In this document: positions 23,891 to 32,744 of the stretch, in pieces
How the letters are laid out: each line of letters starts with the position of its first letter
Numbering within the stretch: position 1 is the first letter of the stretch
NCBI RefSeq assembly: GCF_021029445.1
Contig: NZ_CP072610.1
Location: 3,720,001-3,784,000, forward strand
Reading direction: 5' to 3'
Source of the DNA: Pseudomonas wenzhouensis
Lineage (GTDB): Bacteria > Pseudomonadota > Gammaproteobacteria > Pseudomonadales > Pseudomonadaceae
Length of the DNA stretch: 64,000 nt
Program-made: the position numbers and the translations under genes
Notes under the pieces: model-generated
What the model was told of the DNA's origin: nothing
Database searches by the model: none
Seen by the model: only the letters and a program-made list of their open reading frames with translations

Positions 23891-24225
23891 TGGATTTCGA
23901 CTACCTGCTGCGCCTCGGCCAGTTCCTGTTCACCGTGGTGGTGGGCTTGTTTTCACTGATGGCTGCTCGCCGAGCCAGCTCGAAGGTCGAAGCCGAGGCG
24001 CTGGCCAAGCGCCTTGCCGGGCAGGACAACCGACTGACCGTGCTGGAGCAGCAGATGAAGCACCTGCCCACCAGTGACCAGTTCACCGAACTGGCCGGCG
24101 AACTGGCCGAGCTGGCGGGCGACATGAAGGCGATCAAGGTCGAGATCGCGGGGGTAACCAAGGCGCTCGACCCTTTGGCCCGCGCCGTCGAGCGCATGAA
24201 CGAATACCTGTTGAACAACAAGTGA
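23890..24225 (+). CDS. DUF2730 family phage protein (Mu gp25-like)
   Basis: This 111-residue protein has an N-terminal membrane helix (LRLGQFLFTVVVGLFSLMAA) and an amphipathic coiled-coil-like body. It overlaps the Rz stop. The family is conserved between lysis and packaging genes in Mu-like phages. Role unknown. Confidence 0.8.
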   Translation: MDFDYLLRLGQFLFTVVVGLFSLMAARRASSKVEAEALAKRLAGQDNRLTVLEQQMKHLPTSDQFTELAGELAELAGDMKAIKVEIAGVTKALDPLARAVERMNEYLLNNK

Positions 24226-24232
24226 GGCCGCG

Positions 24233-24529
24233 ATGAGCACTCAATACGCCGACTTTCTGCGCCAGGATCAACGCCTGGTGATGCTGCGCATCCTCTCTGA
24301 GCTGCCGCAGTACCGCTCCAACTCTTCGGTGATCGCCAACCTGCTGGGCCAGTTTGGGCACCACCCGAGCCGCGACCAGGTGAAGGGAGACCTGACCTGG
24401 CTCGGCGAACAGGGGCTGGTGTCGATCGACGATATCGGCTCCGTCCTGGTCGTGACCCTGACCGAGCGTGGTGGCGACGTGGCCGCTGGCCGCGCCTCGG
24501 TACCGGGCGTCAGCAAGCCGAGGCCCTGA
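24233..24529 (+). CDS. VpaChn25_0724-type phage protein (Mu gp26-like)
   Basis: This 98-residue winged-helix-like protein (MSTQYADFLRQDQRLVMLRILSELPQY...) has a recognition-helix region around HHPSRDQVKGDLTWLGEQGLV. It belongs to a small family found directly before the small terminase in Mu-like phages. Function unproven. Confidence 0.75.
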   Translation: MSTQYADFLRQDQRLVMLRILSELPQYRSNSSVIANLLGQFGHHPSRDQVKGDLTWLGEQGLVSIDDIGSVLVVTLTERGGDVAAGRASVPGVSKPRP

Positions 24530-24531
24530 GC

Positions 24532-25080
24532 ATGGGCCGCAAGTCCAGCATCGACCGGCTAGATCCGGCAGTCCGCACCCACATCGAGAAGCGCCTGCGC
24601 GAGCGGCGCCTCACCCTGGACGAGCTGATCGAGGATCTGCACGAGCACTTCCCCAGCGCGGACAAGCCCAGCCGTTCGGCGATCGGCCGCTACAAGGTCA
24701 GCTTCGACGAGATGGCCAAGCGGCTGCGTGAGCAGCAGGCCATGGCCAGCCTGTTGGTCGAGGAGCTGGGCGAGAACCCCAACGACAAGGCCGGCGCGTT
24801 GATGGTGCAGTCGATCCAGACGCTGACCACGCACGCCGCCCTGGGCGCTCAGGTCGATGACGAGACCACCATCGACGACGTGCGCAAGCTCGCCCGTGCC
24901 GCAAAGGACGTGCTGCAGGCCAGCAAGGCCAGCCGCGAGGAGCGCAAGGCGATCGAGCGTGAAGCCCGCGAAGCACTGCTGGCCGAGCAGGAGCAGCGTC
25001 TGGAAGAGATGCGCGGCAGCGACGGCATGAGCGAAGAGTTCGAAGACCGCATCCGCCGCGTCCTGATGGGTAAAGCCTGA
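24532..25080 (+). CDS. DUF3486 protein, probable small terminase subunit (Mu gp27-like)
   Basis: This 182-residue protein has an N-terminal HTH (LTLDELIEDLHEHFPSADKPSRSAIGRYK) and a charged helical C-terminal half. It sits directly before, and overlaps, the large terminase gene. It probably recognises the phage end for headful packaging. Confidence 0.85.
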   Translation: MGRKSSIDRLDPAVRTHIEKRLRERRLTLDELIEDLHEHFPSADKPSRSAIGRYKVSFDEMAKRLREQQAMASLLVEELGENPNDKAGALMVQSIQTLTTHAALGAQVDDETTIDDVRKLARAAKDVLQASKASREERKAIEREAREALLAEQEQRLEEMRGSDGMSEEFEDRIRRVLMGKA

Positions 25081-26738
25081 TGAGCGAGCAAGAAGGCAAA
25101 GCACTCAAGGCCCTGACCAAGCCCCGCAAGATCGATCTCGCCGCCGAGCTGGAACTGCATGGCGTAGTCGTGCCCCAGGACATGGCCGATGCAGTACCGG
25201 AAGCCGAGGGCGTATTCCTGCCGTACCAGCAGCGGTGGTTCGACGATACCAGCCAGATCATGATCGCCGAGAAGTCGCGCCGTACCGGCCTGACCTGGGC
25301 CGAGGCCGGGCGCAACGTGATCAACGCCGCCAAGCCCCGGCGCCGTGGCGGGTGCAATACCTTCTACGTGGGCAGCAAGCAGGAGATGGCGCTGGAGTAC
25401 ATCGCCGCCTGCGCGCTGTTCGCCCGCGCCTTCAACGAAATGGCCCAGGCCGACGTCTACGAGCAAACCTTCTGGGATGACGGGCGCCGCGAGGAGATCC
25501 TGGCGTACATGATCCGCTTCCCGAAGAGCGGCTTCAAAATCCAGGCACTCAGCTCGCGCCCAAGCAACCTGCGCGGCCTGCAGGGCGATGTGGTGATCGA
25601 CGAGGCGGCGTTCCATGAATCCCTGGAAGAGCTGCTGAAGGCAGCCCTGGCGTTGACCATGTGGGGCAACAAGGTGCGCCTGATCAGCACCCACAACGGC
25701 GTGGATAACGCCTTCAACAGTTACATCCAGGACGCCCGCGAGGGCCGCAAGGACTACAGCATCCATCGCATCACCCTGGACGATGCCCTGGCCCAGGGGC
25801 TGTATAAGCGCATCTGCTACGTGACCAACCAGGAATGGTCGCCCGAAGCCGAGAAGCAATGGCGCGACAAGCTCTACAAGAACGCCCCCAACGTCGAGTC
25901 GGCCGAGGAAGAGTACGGCTGCGTACCGAAGAAATCGGGCGGTACCTACCTGAGCCGGGTACTGATCGAGCAGGCGATGGTCAATGACCACTCGATCCGT
26001 ATCTACCGCTATGAGGCGCCCGAAGGCTTCGAGCAGTGGACGCCTGAGATGCGCGAGGCCGAGGTGCGCGCCTGGTGCGAGGAGAACCTTGCGCCCGAGC
26101 TAGCGCGCCTGAACGCGCGCAACCGCCATACCTTCGGTGAAGACTTCGCCCGCCGTGGCGACCTGACTGTGTTCACGCCACTGCAGATCGATCCGCTGCT
26201 GCGCAAGCGCGTGCCGTTCGAGGTCGAACTGCGCAACCTCACCTATGAAGCGCAGCGCCAGGTGATGTTCTTCATCTGCGATCGCCTGCCACGCCTGAGT
26301 GGCCTGGCGTTCGATGCCACCGGCAACGGCGGGTACCTGGCTGAGCAGGCGGCGCTGCGCTACGGCGCCGGCCTGGTCGACCAGGTGCAGCTCAGCCTGG
26401 CCTGGTACGCGCTGTGGATGCCCAAACTCAAAGGTGAACTGGAGGCCTTCAACCTGCAGATCGCCCGCCACCAGACCCGCCTCGACGATCTGTTGTCGAT
26501 CAAGGTGGACAAGGGCGTGCCGGTTATCGAGAAGGGCCGCACCAAGGATCTGCAGGCGCAGGACAGCAAAGCCAAGCGCCACGGCGACAGTGCTGTATCG
26601 CTGGCCATGGCGGTGCGGGCCAGCTTTATGGAAGGCGGCGCCATCGAGTTCACCGCTCTGCCGCGCCACAGCCGTGGCTTCGACAACGTCGACGACAACG
26701 ACACTGACCTCACTCTCCCGGAACCTTCAGCATGGTGA
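25080..26738 (+). CDS. Terminase large subunit (Mu gp28-like)
   Basis: This 552-residue packaging motor has an ATPase domain with a Walker-A-like EKSRRTGLTWAEAG and a Walker B GDVVIDEAAFHE. A C-terminal nuclease domain follows (RRGDLTVFTP, LAFDATGNGGYLAEQ, HGDSAVSLAMA with acidic residues). It translocates DNA and makes the headful cut, carrying some host DNA beyond the right end as in Mu-type phages. Confidence 0.92.
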   Translation: MSEQEGKALKALTKPRKIDLAAELELHGVVVPQDMADAVPEAEGVFLPYQQRWFDDTSQIMIAEKSRRTGLTWAEAGRNVINAAKPRRRGGCNTFYVGSKQEMALEYIAACALFARAFNEMAQADVYEQTFWDDGRREEILAYMIRFPKSGFKIQALSSRPSNLRGLQGDVVIDEAAFHESLEELLKAALALTMWGNKVRLISTHNGVDNAFNSYIQDAREGRKDYSIHRITLDDALAQGLYKRICYVTNQEWSPEAEKQWRDKLYKNAPNVESAEEEYGCVPKKSGGTYLSRVLIEQAMVNDHSIRIYRYEAPEGFEQWTPEMREAEVRAWCEENLAPELARLNARNRHTFGEDFARRGDLTVFTPLQIDPLLRKRVPFEVELRNLTYEAQRQVMFFICDRLPRLSGLAFDATGNGGYLAEQAALRYGAGLVDQVQLSLAWYALWMPKLKGELEAFNLQIARHQTRLDDLLSIKVDKGVPVIEKGRTKDLQAQDSKAKRHGDSAVSLAMAVRASFMEGGAIEFTALPRHSRGFDNVDDNDTDLTLPEPSAW

Positions 26739-28303
26739 CCACATCCCGCATCCTGGGCCCAGACGGCCAGCCGATCCGCCTGGCCGAGATCCGCGAGCCG
26801 CAGACCGCCCACATCACCAGCCTGCACCACGAAGTGGGTAACCACCCTTCGCGCGGGCTGACGCCGAGCAAGCTGGCGCAGATCCTCGATCAGGCCGAGC
26901 AAGGTGACGTGATCGCCCAATACGAGCTGTTCGAGGACATCGAGGAGAAGGACGGCCACGTGTTCGCCGAGATGGACAAGCGCCGCCGTGCCGTCGCCCA
27001 GCTCGAATGGCAGATCGTGCCGCCGGACAACCCCACGGCCAAGGAGAAGGAAGCCGCCGCTGCCCTGCAGTCGCTGCTGGCCGGGCTGGATGACTTCGAG
27101 CTGATGTTGTTCGACGTGACCGACGCAATCGGCAAAGGCTTTGCCTGCCTTGAGTTCGACGGCTGGCACCGTGTAGACGGTGACTGGCTGCCGCGCGCGG
27201 TTGATCACCGGCCGCAGACCTGGTTCCAGCTGACCCGTGGCGAGCGTCGCCAGGAGATCCGCCTACGCGGCTCGATGGGCGGTGAGCCCCTGCAGCCATT
27301 CGGCTGGATCACCCACGTGCATAAGTCCAAGAGCGGCTACCTGGAGCGCAGCGCACTATTCCGCGTGCTGGTCTGGCCGTACCTGTTCAAGAACTACAGC
27401 GTGGGCGACCTGGCCGAGTTCCTGGAGATCTACGGCATCCCCATGCGCGTGGGCAAGTACCCAGGCGGCGCCACCGAGAAGGAGAAGCTGACCCTTCTGC
27501 GTGCGCTGGCCCAGCTCGGCCACAGTGCGGCAGGCATCATCCCGATCGGCATGGAGATGGACTTCCTCAACGCCGCTGAGGGTGACCCGGCTGCGTTCAA
27601 GCTGATGATCGACTGGTGCGAGCGCACTCAGAGCAAGGCCATCCTGGGCGGCACGCTCACCAGCGGTACCGGCGATGGCACCAACACCAACGCTTTGGGC
27701 AACGTGCACAACGAGGTGCGCCTCGATCTGCGTGACTCCGACGCCAAGCAGCTGGCCGCCACCATAAGCCGTGACCTGGTGTACCCGATCGCCGTGCTCA
27801 ACGGCCTGGCTGACAGCTGGAAGCGCTGCCCGCGCCTGGTGTTCCCCACCGATGAACCGGAGGATCTGCAGGCCTACGCTCAATCGCTGCCGCAGCTGGT
27901 CAAGATGGGCTTCAGGATCAGCCGCCAGTGGGCCCAGGAGAAAGTGGGCATCCCCGAGCCGGCCGAGAAAGAGGACGTGCTGCAGCTGCAGGCCGAACCA
28001 TCGGCGCCGGCCGAGCCGGAGCCGCCTGCAGGTGTTGCGGTAGCCACCGCGCAGCAAAAGCCAGCCACCACTGCCGCGCAGCGCCTGGACGATGACCTGC
28101 AGCCCATCACCGGCCAGTGGATCACGCGCATCCGCCAGCTGGTGGAGCAGGCCGAAAGCCTGGAGCAGATCCGCGATGGCCTGGCCGAGCTGCTGCCGGA
28201 CATGACCCTGGAGCAGTACGCCGAGGCCATGGCGCAGGCGCTGGCCGCTGCTGCGCTGCAGGGGCGCCTGGACATCGTCCAGGAGGCCGCCAATGGCCGT
28301 TAG
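26732..28303 (+). CDS. Portal protein (DUF935, Mu gp29-like)
   Basis: This 523-residue protein forms the head vertex channel. Recognisable portions are LYDLFEDI-like YELFEDIEEKDGHVFAEMDKRRRAV, KSGYLERSALFRVLVWPYLFKNYSVGDL, and SILGGTLTSGTG-like KAILGGTLTSGTG. The Pro/Ala-rich linker near 425-445 precedes a helical C-terminus. It overlaps the terminase by 7 bp and the next gene by 11 bp. Confidence 0.9.
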   Translation: MVTTSRILGPDGQPIRLAEIREPQTAHITSLHHEVGNHPSRGLTPSKLAQILDQAEQGDVIAQYELFEDIEEKDGHVFAEMDKRRRAVAQLEWQIVPPDNPTAKEKEAAAALQSLLAGLDDFELMLFDVTDAIGKGFACLEFDGWHRVDGDWLPRAVDHRPQTWFQLTRGERRQEIRLRGSMGGEPLQPFGWITHVHKSKSGYLERSALFRVLVWPYLFKNYSVGDLAEFLEIYGIPMRVGKYPGGATEKEKLTLLRALAQLGHSAAGIIPIGMEMDFLNAAEGDPAAFKLMIDWCERTQSKAILGGTLTSGTGDGTNTNALGNVHNEVRLDLRDSDAKQLAATISRDLVYPIAVLNGLADSWKRCPRLVFPTDEPEDLQAYAQSLPQLVKMGFRISRQWAQEKVGIPEPAEKEDVLQLQAEPSAPAEPEPPAGVAVATAQQKPATTAAQRLDDDLQPITGQWITRIRQLVEQAESLEQIRDGLAELLPDMTLEQYAEAMAQALAAAALQGRLDIVQEAANGR

Positions 28304-29522
28304 CGCCACGTCGCTGCCGTTCCGCGAGCAGAACGAGTTCCTGCGCCGCAAGCTGAACCTGCCCACCAACGGCTGGACGGATGTGTACGGCCGCGAGAAC
28401 GACTATGCGTTCGTCGTGGCTGGCGCCAACCGCAACGACCTGGTAGCCGACTTCCACCAGGCGGTGCAGCGGGCGATCGAGGGCGGTACCACCCTGGAGG
28501 CGTTCCGCCAGGACTTCGACCGCATCGTGGCCAAGTACGGCTGGAGCTACAACGGCGGCCGCAACTGGCGCTCGCGGGTGATCTACGAAACCAACATGCG
28601 CAGCAGCTACATGGCCGGCCGCTATGAGCAGCTGCTGGCCGTGCGCGAGGAGCGCCCTTACTGGCAGTACCTGCACAGCGATGCGGTCGAGTTCCCGCGT
28701 GAGGAGCACGAAGCCTGGAACGGCATGGTGCTGCGCTGGGATGACCCGTGGTGGCAATACCACTTCCCGATCAACGCCTGGGGCTGCCAGTGCAGCGTGC
28801 GGGCGCTGAGCTATGACGACCTGGTGCGCATGGGCAAGACCGGGCCGGACACAGCGCCGCCGATCGTGTACGAGCAACGCACCATCGGCCAGCGCAGCCC
28901 GCAAGGCCCGCGCACGGTGACGGTGCCGGTGGGCATCGACCCCGGCTTCGAGCACATTCCCGGCCAGTCGCGGCTGGAAAGCCATGTGCCGGTACCGCGC
29001 CTGGGTGAGGAGCTGATCCCGTCCGCCGCGCCTGGCCTGCCCAATCGCCCGGCGCCGGATGCGCTGCCGGTACCGCGCGTGATCGACCCCGAGATCCTGC
29101 CGCCTGCAGGCATGAGCGATGCCGAGTACGCCCGCCGCGCGCTCGATGCCTTTGGCGCCCAGCTCGATGCCGCCGAGCTGCTCACCGACGTCCTGGGCGA
29201 GCGCATTGCTGTCGGCCCGACCATGTTCCAGGAGCCCAGCGGCGCGCCGGCCGTGCAGGGCCAGGGCGAGCTGCTGCCGCTGCTGGCGGAAACGCTGTTA
29301 CAGCCAGACGAAATCTGGACGCGCCTGGAGTACTCCGAACCGCTGCGCAAATCCCAGGTGCTGCGCCGCTACCTCGGCCGCTTCAACCTGGGCCAGCAGC
29401 TGACGCAGCTGGTGGTCATCGAGCTGGCCGGCAACGCCTGGAGCTGGGATATCGAGGCAGACCGCGAAGGCCTGGCCGAGCTGCTGCGCCAGGGCGTGCG
29501 CCTGTACCGGCGCGAGGACTGA
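28293..29522 (+). CDS. Minor head protein / head morphogenesis (Mu gp30/F-like)
   Basis: This 409-residue protein has the Phage_Mu_F head-morphogenesis signature: RVIYETNMRSSYMAGRYEQ and YLHSDAVEFPREEHEAWNG, followed by a Cys-containing NAWGCQCSVRALS. It is needed for capsid assembly and DNA ejection. The C-terminal part is more variable. Confidence 0.88.
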   Translation: MAVSATSLPFREQNEFLRRKLNLPTNGWTDVYGRENDYAFVVAGANRNDLVADFHQAVQRAIEGGTTLEAFRQDFDRIVAKYGWSYNGGRNWRSRVIYETNMRSSYMAGRYEQLLAVREERPYWQYLHSDAVEFPREEHEAWNGMVLRWDDPWWQYHFPINAWGCQCSVRALSYDDLVRMGKTGPDTAPPIVYEQRTIGQRSPQGPRTVTVPVGIDPGFEHIPGQSRLESHVPVPRLGEELIPSAAPGLPNRPAPDALPVPRVIDPEILPPAGMSDAEYARRALDAFGAQLDAAELLTDVLGERIAVGPTMFQEPSGAPAVQGQGELLPLLAETLLQPDEIWTRLEYSEPLRKSQVLRRYLGRFNLGQQLTQLVVIELAGNAWSWDIEADREGLAELLRQGVRLYRRED

Positions 29523-29524
29523 TC

Positions 29525-30088
29525 ATGGCCGGCGTTACGCTTGAGTTCGATGCGGTTGCCGCGCTGGCGGTGGTCAATGAGGCCGCCGCCGCGCTGGCCG
29601 ACCCGGCGCCGATGCTGCGCGATATCGGCGAGTTCCTGCTGATCGCCCATGACCAGCGCTTTGCCAGCCAGGCGTCGCCGGACGGCACGCCGTGGCAGGC
29701 GCTGTCGCCGGCCTACCTCAAGCGCAAGAAGAAGAACCGCGACAAGATCCTGGTGCTCGATGGCTTCCTGAAGAACACCCTGCGTTACCAGGTGAACAAC
29801 AACGAGCTGCTGTTCGGCACCAACCGCATCTATGGCGCCATGATGCACTTCGGCGGCAGCATCGACGTCGCCGCCCGCAGCCAGCAGGCCTACTTCCGCC
29901 AGGACGGCAAAACCGGCGACGTAGGCAACCAGTTCGTCAGCAAGCGCAAATCCAACTTTGCCCAGTGGGTCACCATCGGTGCCTACACCATCCAGATCCC
30001 GGCGCGCCCTTGGCTGGGTATCAGCGACGACGACAACTACGCCATCGCCGGCATTGCCACCCGTTACCTGATGCCAAATTCCGCATAA
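29525..30088 (+). CDS. Phage virion morphogenesis protein (Mu gpG-like)
   Basis: This 187-residue protein matches the gpG/tail-completion family. Its signature segments are FLLIAHDQRFASQASPDGTPWQALSPAYLKRK and RPWLGISDDDN near the C-terminus. In Mu, gpG is needed for head maturation and joining. Confidence 0.88.
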   Translation: MAGVTLEFDAVAALAVVNEAAAALADPAPMLRDIGEFLLIAHDQRFASQASPDGTPWQALSPAYLKRKKKNRDKILVLDGFLKNTLRYQVNNNELLFGTNRIYGAMMHFGGSIDVAARSQQAYFRQDGKTGDVGNQFVSKRKSNFAQWVTIGAYTIQIPARPWLGISDDDNYAIAGIATRYLMPNSA

Positions 30089-30255
30089 CGCCAAAACGCG
30101 CCAGGAAGGCCCCTGGAGGCGTTTGGGGGCTGCCGTTGTACGCGTCGGGCTGCCTCTGGCCCTTTCCGGGGCTGTTTGGGCGTTTATAAACACGGTAGGC
30201 GGGGTGGCAGTGACACACCTTCGCGCGAATCGCTGCAAATCCCCCCGCTGAAAGA
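30089..30255. other. Non-coding stretch before the protease operon
   Basis: These 167 bp hold no plausible gene. An imperfect GC-rich hairpin lies directly after the gpG stop (CGCGCCAGG...CCTGGAGGCG followed by TTTGGGG) and may be a weak terminator. The stretch then leads into late control block B. Confidence 0.5.
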
Positions 30256-30276
30256 TTTTTGCCCCGTCAAAATTAC
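30256..30276 (+). promoter_or_regulatory. Late control block B (protease/scaffold, head and tail operon)
   Basis: The dyad TTTTG-CCCCGT-CAAAA followed by TTAC is identical in plan to block C at 38518, including a CGGCAT exactly 47 bp from the T-tract in both. It lies 31 bp before the protease start. Confidence 0.65.
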
Positions 30277-30306
30277 TTGCCCGGCCTGCCGCGCCAAGCT
30301 GCCGGC

Positions 30307-31413
30307 ATGAAGACAAAACGCCTCCCTCTCGCCGTTGCACTCGCCGCCTGCAGTTATTCGCTGGGGGCACCTGCTGCTGACAACACCATTTGGCTGCAGG
30401 TGACCCCGGCCGGGCACTTCAAGCCAGCAGATGGCCGTGAAATCAAGGTGCCGTCCTGGCATATCAACCAGGCGGTGGCCACCAAGGTCATCGAGCGTTT
30501 CCACGCCACCAAGAACAAGCGCGTGGTCGACTACGAACACCAGACCCTGCGTAAGGAAGAGAACGGCCAGCCGGCGCCCGCCGCTGGTTGGTACACCGAC
30601 CTGGAGTGGCGTGAAGGTGAAGGCCTGTTCGCCCAGGTGCAACTGACCGCTCGCGCCGCGCAGTACATCGCCGAGGGCGAGTACCAGTATTTCTCCCCCG
30701 TGTTCCTTTACCACCCGACCACCGGCGACGTCCTGGACGTGCAGATGGGCGCGCTCACCAATGCCCCGGCAATCGACGGCATGCAGGAACTCAGCCTGCG
30801 CGCCGCCGCGTCGTTCGGCTGTTTCGATGACTCCCCAGAGGAAAACCCCGTGAACCCACTGCTGCTGGCGGTCTGTGCCGCGCTCGGCCTGCAGGCCGAT
30901 AAAACCACCGAAGAGCAGGCAATCGCCGCGCTCACTGCATTCAACAACGACCTGCGCAAGCTGCTGGGTGAAGGCGAAGCCTCTGATGGCAAGGCCGTCC
31001 TGGCAGCCTGCACCGGCCTCAAGGCCAAGGCCTCTGCCAGTGTCGACCCGGCGCAGTTCGTGCCGCTCTCGGTCGTCGACGGGCTGAAAGCCGAGATGGC
31101 CGCCCTGACCGCCCGCCTGGGTGAGCGTGACGAGAAGGATCTCGACAGCGAGATCAACGCCGCCCTGGAAGACGGTCGCCTGCACAAGACCATGGAGGAA
31201 TGGGCGCGCGACCTCGGCAAGAACAACCGCGCAGCGCTGACTGCCTACCTGGACAAGGCTCAGCCCATCGCGGCCATCACCGGTAGCCAGACCGGAGGCA
31301 AACCGCCGGTGGCAGACGAGAAGACTGGCCTGACCCAGGACGAGCTGGCTGTTTGCTCGGCCATGGGCCTGACCACCGAGCAATTCAAGGCCGCCAAGGC
31401 AGAGGAGCAATAA
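30307..31413 (+). CDS. Head maturation protease with nested scaffold (Mu gpI-like)
   Basis: The 368-residue protein combines an N-terminal protease domain (PSWHINQAVATKVIERFHATKNKRVVDYEHQ, YFSPVFLYHPTTGDVLDVQMGALTNAPAIDGM) with a C-terminal scaffolding region rich in helices. Mu gpI is processed during head assembly. The N-terminal 25 or so residues look like a signal peptide (AVALAACSYSLGAPAAD), which is odd for a capsid protein. A start at the next Met is not obvious, so this stretch may simply be hydrophobic. Confidence 0.88.
   Translation: MKTKRLPLAVALAACSYSLGAPAADNTIWLQVTPAGHFKPADGREIKVPSWHINQAVATKVIERFHATKNKRVVDYEHQTLRKEENGQPAPAAGWYTDLEWREGEGLFAQVQLTARAAQYIAEGEYQYFSPVFLYHPTTGDVLDVQMGALTNAPAIDGMQELSLRAAASFGCFDDSPEENPVNPLLLAVCAALGLQADKTTEEQAIAALTAFNNDLRKLLGEGEASDGKAVLAACTGLKAKASASVDPAQFVPLSVVDGLKAEMAALTARLGERDEKDLDSEINAALEDGRLHKTMEEWARDLGKNNRAALTAYLDKAQPIAAITGSQTGGKPPVADEKTGLTQDELAVCSAMGLTTEQFKAAKAEEQ
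30850..31413 (+). CDS. Nested in-frame scaffold start (Mu gpZ-like)
   Basis: An in-frame GTG at 30850 is preceded by AGAGGA with 7-8 bases spacing, and begins NPLLLAVCAALGLQADKT. This is where a free scaffold of 187 residues would start, as Mu gene Z is nested inside I. Confidence 0.6.
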   Translation: MNPLLLAVCAALGLQADKTTEEQAIAALTAFNNDLRKLLGEGEASDGKAVLAACTGLKAKASASVDPAQFVPLSVVDGLKAEMAALTARLGERDEKDLDSEINAALEDGRLHKTMEEWARDLGKNNRAALTAYLDKAQPIAAITGSQTGGKPPVADEKTGLTQDELAVCSAMGLTTEQFKAAKAEEQ

Positions 31414-31416
31414 GCC

Positions 31417-31824
31417 ATGACCGCGCTAGCCAAAGACCGCAACACCAAGCGCCGTGATGGCGTGCAGTACTCCGACCCGGTAGCCGCCAGCACCAAGGTT
31501 TTCGCTGGTGCTCTGGTGTGCATCAACGCCTCGGGTTTTGCCGTACCGGGCAGCACCTCCGCCACCCTGAAAGCCCGTGGGGTTGCACAGGAGTACGTCG
31601 ACAACTCCGCCGGTGCCGCCGGTGATCTGCGCGTGGAAACCCGCCGTGGCGTGTTCCCGTTCGTCAACAGCGCCTCGGCCGACGAGATCACTCGTGCCGA
31701 TATCGGCGCCACGGCCTACATCGTCGACGACCAGACGGTCGCCAAGACCTCCGCCACCAACACCCGCTCGGTTGCCGGCGTTATCCGCGATGTGGATAGC
31801 GATGGCGTCTGGGTCGAGATCTAA
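31417..31824 (+). CDS. Capsid decoration/cement protein (DUF2190-like)
   Basis: This 135-residue beta-rich protein (VAASTKVFAGALVCINASGFAVPGS..., GVFPFVNSASADEITRADIGATAYIVDDQTV) resembles the DUF2190/head-fibre family between protease and major capsid genes. It stabilises the capsid surface in related phages. Confidence 0.8.
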   Translation: MTALAKDRNTKRRDGVQYSDPVAASTKVFAGALVCINASGFAVPGSTSATLKARGVAQEYVDNSAGAAGDLRVETRRGVFPFVNSASADEITRADIGATAYIVDDQTVAKTSATNTRSVAGVIRDVDSDGVWVEI

Positions 31825-31838
31825 GGAGCAAGACTCAG

Positions 31839-32732
31839 ATGATCATCAACAAGCAAAACCTCTCCATCCTGCATACCGGCTATAAGGCGTCGTTCCAAGG
31901 CGCATTTCAGGGCGCAGTGATCGACTATGACCAGATCGTGATGGAAGTGCAGTCCGGCACCGCCATCGAAACCTACGGCTGGCTGGGCGCTACCACCCGC
32001 TTCCGTGAGTGGCTGGGCGACCGCGTGATCCAGAACCTGGCGCTGCATGACTACAGCATCAAGAACAAGACCTTCGAGAACACCGTGGGCGTGCCCCGCG
32101 AGGCGATCGAGGACGATCAGTACGGCACCTACAACACCCTGATGGCGCAACTGGGCCAGGACGCCAAGGAGCACCCGGCCGAGCTGGTTTATGCCCATCT
32201 GAAAAACGGTTTCACCGGCAAGTGCTACGACGGCCAGTTCTTCTTCGATACCGACCACCCGGTGATCGGCGCCAATGGCCAGGAAGCCTCGGTGAGCAAC
32301 TTCCAGGGCGGCAGCGGTACGCCGTGGTTCCTGCTGGACGTCACTCGCATGATGCGGCCGATCATCCTGCAGAAGCGCAAGAACTATCAGTTCGTTTCCA
32401 AGACCGGTGAGACCGACTCCAACGTGTTCGACCGCAAGGAGTTCGTATGGGGCGTGGATGCACGCCTGAACGTCGGTTATGGCCTGTGGCAGCTGGCCTA
32501 CGCCTCCAAGGAAGCGCTGGATGCCGACAGCTTCAACGCGGCCTATGCCGCCATGCAGGAACTCAAGGGCGACAACGCCCGCCCGCTGGGTATCCGTCCG
32601 AAGCTGCTGGTAGTGCCGCCAAGCATGCGTGCTACCGCCCTGGAAGTGGTCAAGGCCGAGCGCAACGCGGCCGGCGCCACCAACATCAACCGCGACGTGG
32701 TCGACGTGCTCGTCACCCCGTGGCTGGCCTGA
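31839..32732 (+). CDS. Major capsid protein (Mu gpT-like)
   Basis: This 297-residue protein matches the Mu-like major head subunit: YDQIVMEVQSGTAIETYGWLG, FRDWLGDR-like FREWLGDRVIQNLALHDYSI, LVYAHLKNGFTGKCYDGQFFFDTDHPV, and a C-terminal LLVVPPSMRATALEVVKAE. It forms the HK97-fold capsid. Confidence 0.93.
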   Translation: MIINKQNLSILHTGYKASFQGAFQGAVIDYDQIVMEVQSGTAIETYGWLGATTRFREWLGDRVIQNLALHDYSIKNKTFENTVGVPREAIEDDQYGTYNTLMAQLGQDAKEHPAELVYAHLKNGFTGKCYDGQFFFDTDHPVIGANGQEASVSNFQGGSGTPWFLLDVTRMMRPIILQKRKNYQFVSKTGETDSNVFDRKEFVWGVDARLNVGYGLWQLAYASKEALDADSFNAAYAAMQELKGDNARPLGIRPKLLVVPPSMRATALEVVKAERNAAGATNINRDVVDVLVTPWLA

Positions 32733-32744
32733 TGGAGGTCAACC

